DNA of 7,336 bases from Burkholderiales bacterium. GTDB taxonomy: Bacteria; Pseudomonadota; Gammaproteobacteria; Burkholderiales; SG8-39. Positions 6,499 through 7,336 of this stretch are shown in pieces. Location of the stretch: contig CAKKSJ010000185.1 of the NCBI GenBank assembly GCA_919902965.1, positions 1-7,336 of the forward strand, in the 5' to 3' direction. The notes under the pieces are model-generated. The model was not told where the DNA came from. It saw nothing but the letters and a program-made list of their open reading frames with translations, and made no database searches. Both the position numbers and the translations under genes were made by a program. How positions within the stretch are numbered: the first letter of the stretch is position 1; every line of letters begins with the position of its first letter.

Positions 6499-6672
6499 AT
6501 GAAATTATCGTTCGATGGTAGCGATCGTGGCGTCACCGGATCTTGCCACCTGGTCGAATGTGGCGGCCACCGAATCCTTATCGACTGCGGTCTATACCAG
6601 GGCGGGCGCGAATTGGAAAGGAGTGGTCGTCAACATTGTTGCAGGCGCTCCATGGCGGCATCGCTGCAGTGA
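6499..6672 (+). pseudogene. 5' fragment of MBL-fold/beta-CASP RNA exonuclease
   Basis: The first ~40 codons read MKLSFDGSDRGVTGSCHLVE, then CGGHRILIDCGLYQGGRELE. This matches the N-terminus of bacterial metallo-beta-lactamase proteins of the beta-CASP RNA-processing exonuclease group (MKl.FlGa...VTGSchLve..g.rillDCGlfQGgrele). Full proteins have about 450 or more residues and carry an HxHxDH zinc motif shortly after this point; here homology stops before it. The frame runs another 16 codons through unrelated DNA, including CCRRSMAASLQ, to a TGA at 6670-6672. The product could not bind the metal pair and should be inactive. The 5' end, with start codon and ribosome binding site, is intact, so the break came from a rearrangement that joined it to the primase remnant. 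Confidence 0.75.
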
Positions 6673-7241
6673 AACTTGACGCATTGGAGGGTTTCAAGCT
6701 TTCCGTGCCAATCGCCGCAAGCCTCATCTACGCGGACGAGATCCATCGAATCCGGGTTAACGAGCAGGTTTTATAATCCCTCATAGCCGGCGAGCGGGTA
6801 CGAATCGAGAAAAAGCGCAGGGACCCGGTGAGCATCGACGTGCGCGAAAAGTGGGTAGCCCTGGGAAACCACCTGCCGGCCGGGACAGACCACGGCATCG
6901 GGTTTTGGCGGCGCTGGGATATCGTACCCTTAGATGTTCAAATTGAGGAAGAAGACCGCGACCCGCTTCTCGCCCAGCGCATCATCGAGACGAAACTGGC
7001 GGGCGTCCTGAGTTGGGCTCCGGAGGGCCTTTGCCGCCCGCAGAACCGCGGTGCTTTCGACCCGGTGATGCCGGCTGCGATGGCGAAGGTCCTACAAGGC
7101 GTCAAACCGCAGAGTAGCCCGCCGAATGGCTTGATGTCTGTATCTCAGGCATATTCGTGTTTGGCGTGGTTAGGCTCTATCTGTCGGAATCAGACCCAGA
7201 GCTGTGATTTCATTCTTGCGCGGGTGCTAACCCATCTTTAA
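6602..7241 (+). pseudogene. Remnant of P4/D5-type SF3 primase-helicase
   Basis: This is the ATPase part of a phage or plasmid replication primase, spread over two frames. In the frame of base 6605 it begins AGANWKGVVVNIVAG, corresponding to Walker A (G.GANGKG...N) with Trp (TGG, 6614-6616) at a Gly position. Near 6644-6650 homology shifts to the frame of 6648: LHGGIAAVKLDALEGF, then IYADEIHRIRVNEQVL with motif B Asp-Glu at 6735-6740. An in-frame TAA follows at 6774-6776 where the family usually has Lys. The frame continues SLIAGERVRIEKKRRDP, motif C GNHLP at 6864-6878, the arginine-finger WRR at 6906-6914, WDIVPLDVQIEEEDRDP, and LAGVLSWAPEGL. Resemblance ends about 7109; the frame closes at TAA 7239-7241. 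The N-terminal primase domain is absent. A GTG at 6828 could start a 137-residue peptide, but it would lack motifs A and B. The call is strong; inactivity is inferred from four separate lesions. Confidence 0.8.
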
Positions 7242-7336
7242 CATGATTTGCCCGAAAGACCCGGGTCGGTGAACGTAAGTGCCGGATTCTTTTGCAGGTG
7301 ATTCGGCAAATCGTTTTGTAGTGCCATAATATTTTC
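7242..7336. other. Non-coding tail after the primase remnant
   Basis: No gene-like frame is seen in this stretch. It contains the inverted repeat listed separately, a 10-bp perfect palindrome GACCCGGGTC at 7258-7267, and two copies of GATTC at 7285 and 7300. The last bases become AT-rich. It may be the edge of a mobile element or the upstream region of a gene outside the window. Confidence 0.3.
7245..7312. repeat. Imperfect inverted repeat GATTTGCC(C)GAA / TTCGGCAAATC
   Basis: The left arm 7245-7256 (GATTTGCCCGAA) and the right arm 7302-7312 (TTCGGCAAATC) are complementary over 11 positions with one bulged C. They are 45 nt apart. The span could be a stem-loop, a pair of regulator sites, or the sub-terminal part of a mobile element. 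No transposase or duplicated target is visible in the window. Confidence 0.35.

Noticed and set aside
6828..7241. Stand-alone 137-residue gene from GTG 6828
   Set aside because: Primase similarity continues upstream in the same frame through the TAA at 6774, so this is the 3' part of a broken gene and not a complete one.

Overview
The window is GC-rich bacterial DNA with codons strongly biased to G/C in third positions. Its gene families (GGDEF signalling proteins, a UvrD/Rep-type helicase, a small conserved hypothetical protein, a P4-type primase remnant) are typical of Proteobacteria. A betaproteobacterium fits best, but nothing in the sequence proves the lineage. No rRNA, tRNA or CRISPR array was seen.

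Left part (1-2115): a PAS-GGDEF diguanylate cyclase cut off by the window edge is followed by a decayed C-terminal piece of a gentisate-dioxygenase-like cupin. Next comes an intact, six-helix membrane diguanylate cyclase. Both cyclases keep the GGDEF active-site motif and the RxxD inhibitory site. The second has Asn at a normally Asp guanine-contact position.

Middle-left (2116-2866): there is no intact gene here. The minus strand carries the frameshifted C-terminal part of a pRiA4b ORF-3-like protein and, upstream of it, a small ORF with a good ribosome binding site that also looks frameshifted. Between that small ORF and the next gene lie two perfect inverted repeats with 2-nt centres.

Centre (2867-5917): one intact 1016-codon gene is the most interesting item. 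It encodes a RelE/ParE-like N-terminal domain, a complete superfamily 1A (UvrD/Rep) helicase core with every motif intact, a conserved post-helicase segment, one to one-and-a-half ankyrin repeats, and a long, partly charged C-terminal region. It is intact while most of its neighbours are decayed, and no antitoxin gene is evident. This suggests a self-contained accessory, possibly defence-related, protein.

Right part (5918-7336): a 65-aa conserved hypothetical protein converges on the helicase gene. Then comes a graveyard of gene fragments: the first ~40 codons of a metallo-beta-lactamase/beta-CASP-type RNA exonuclease, joined at a GGCGCGAA stretch to the ATPase part of a P4/D5-type SF3 primase-helicase. 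The primase part has a damaged Walker A motif, a frameshift and an in-frame stop. The window ends in non-coding DNA with an imperfect inverted repeat. Together this looks like an accessory region or old integrated element: a conserved cargo gene surrounded by remnants of mobile-element replication genes and truncated host genes.
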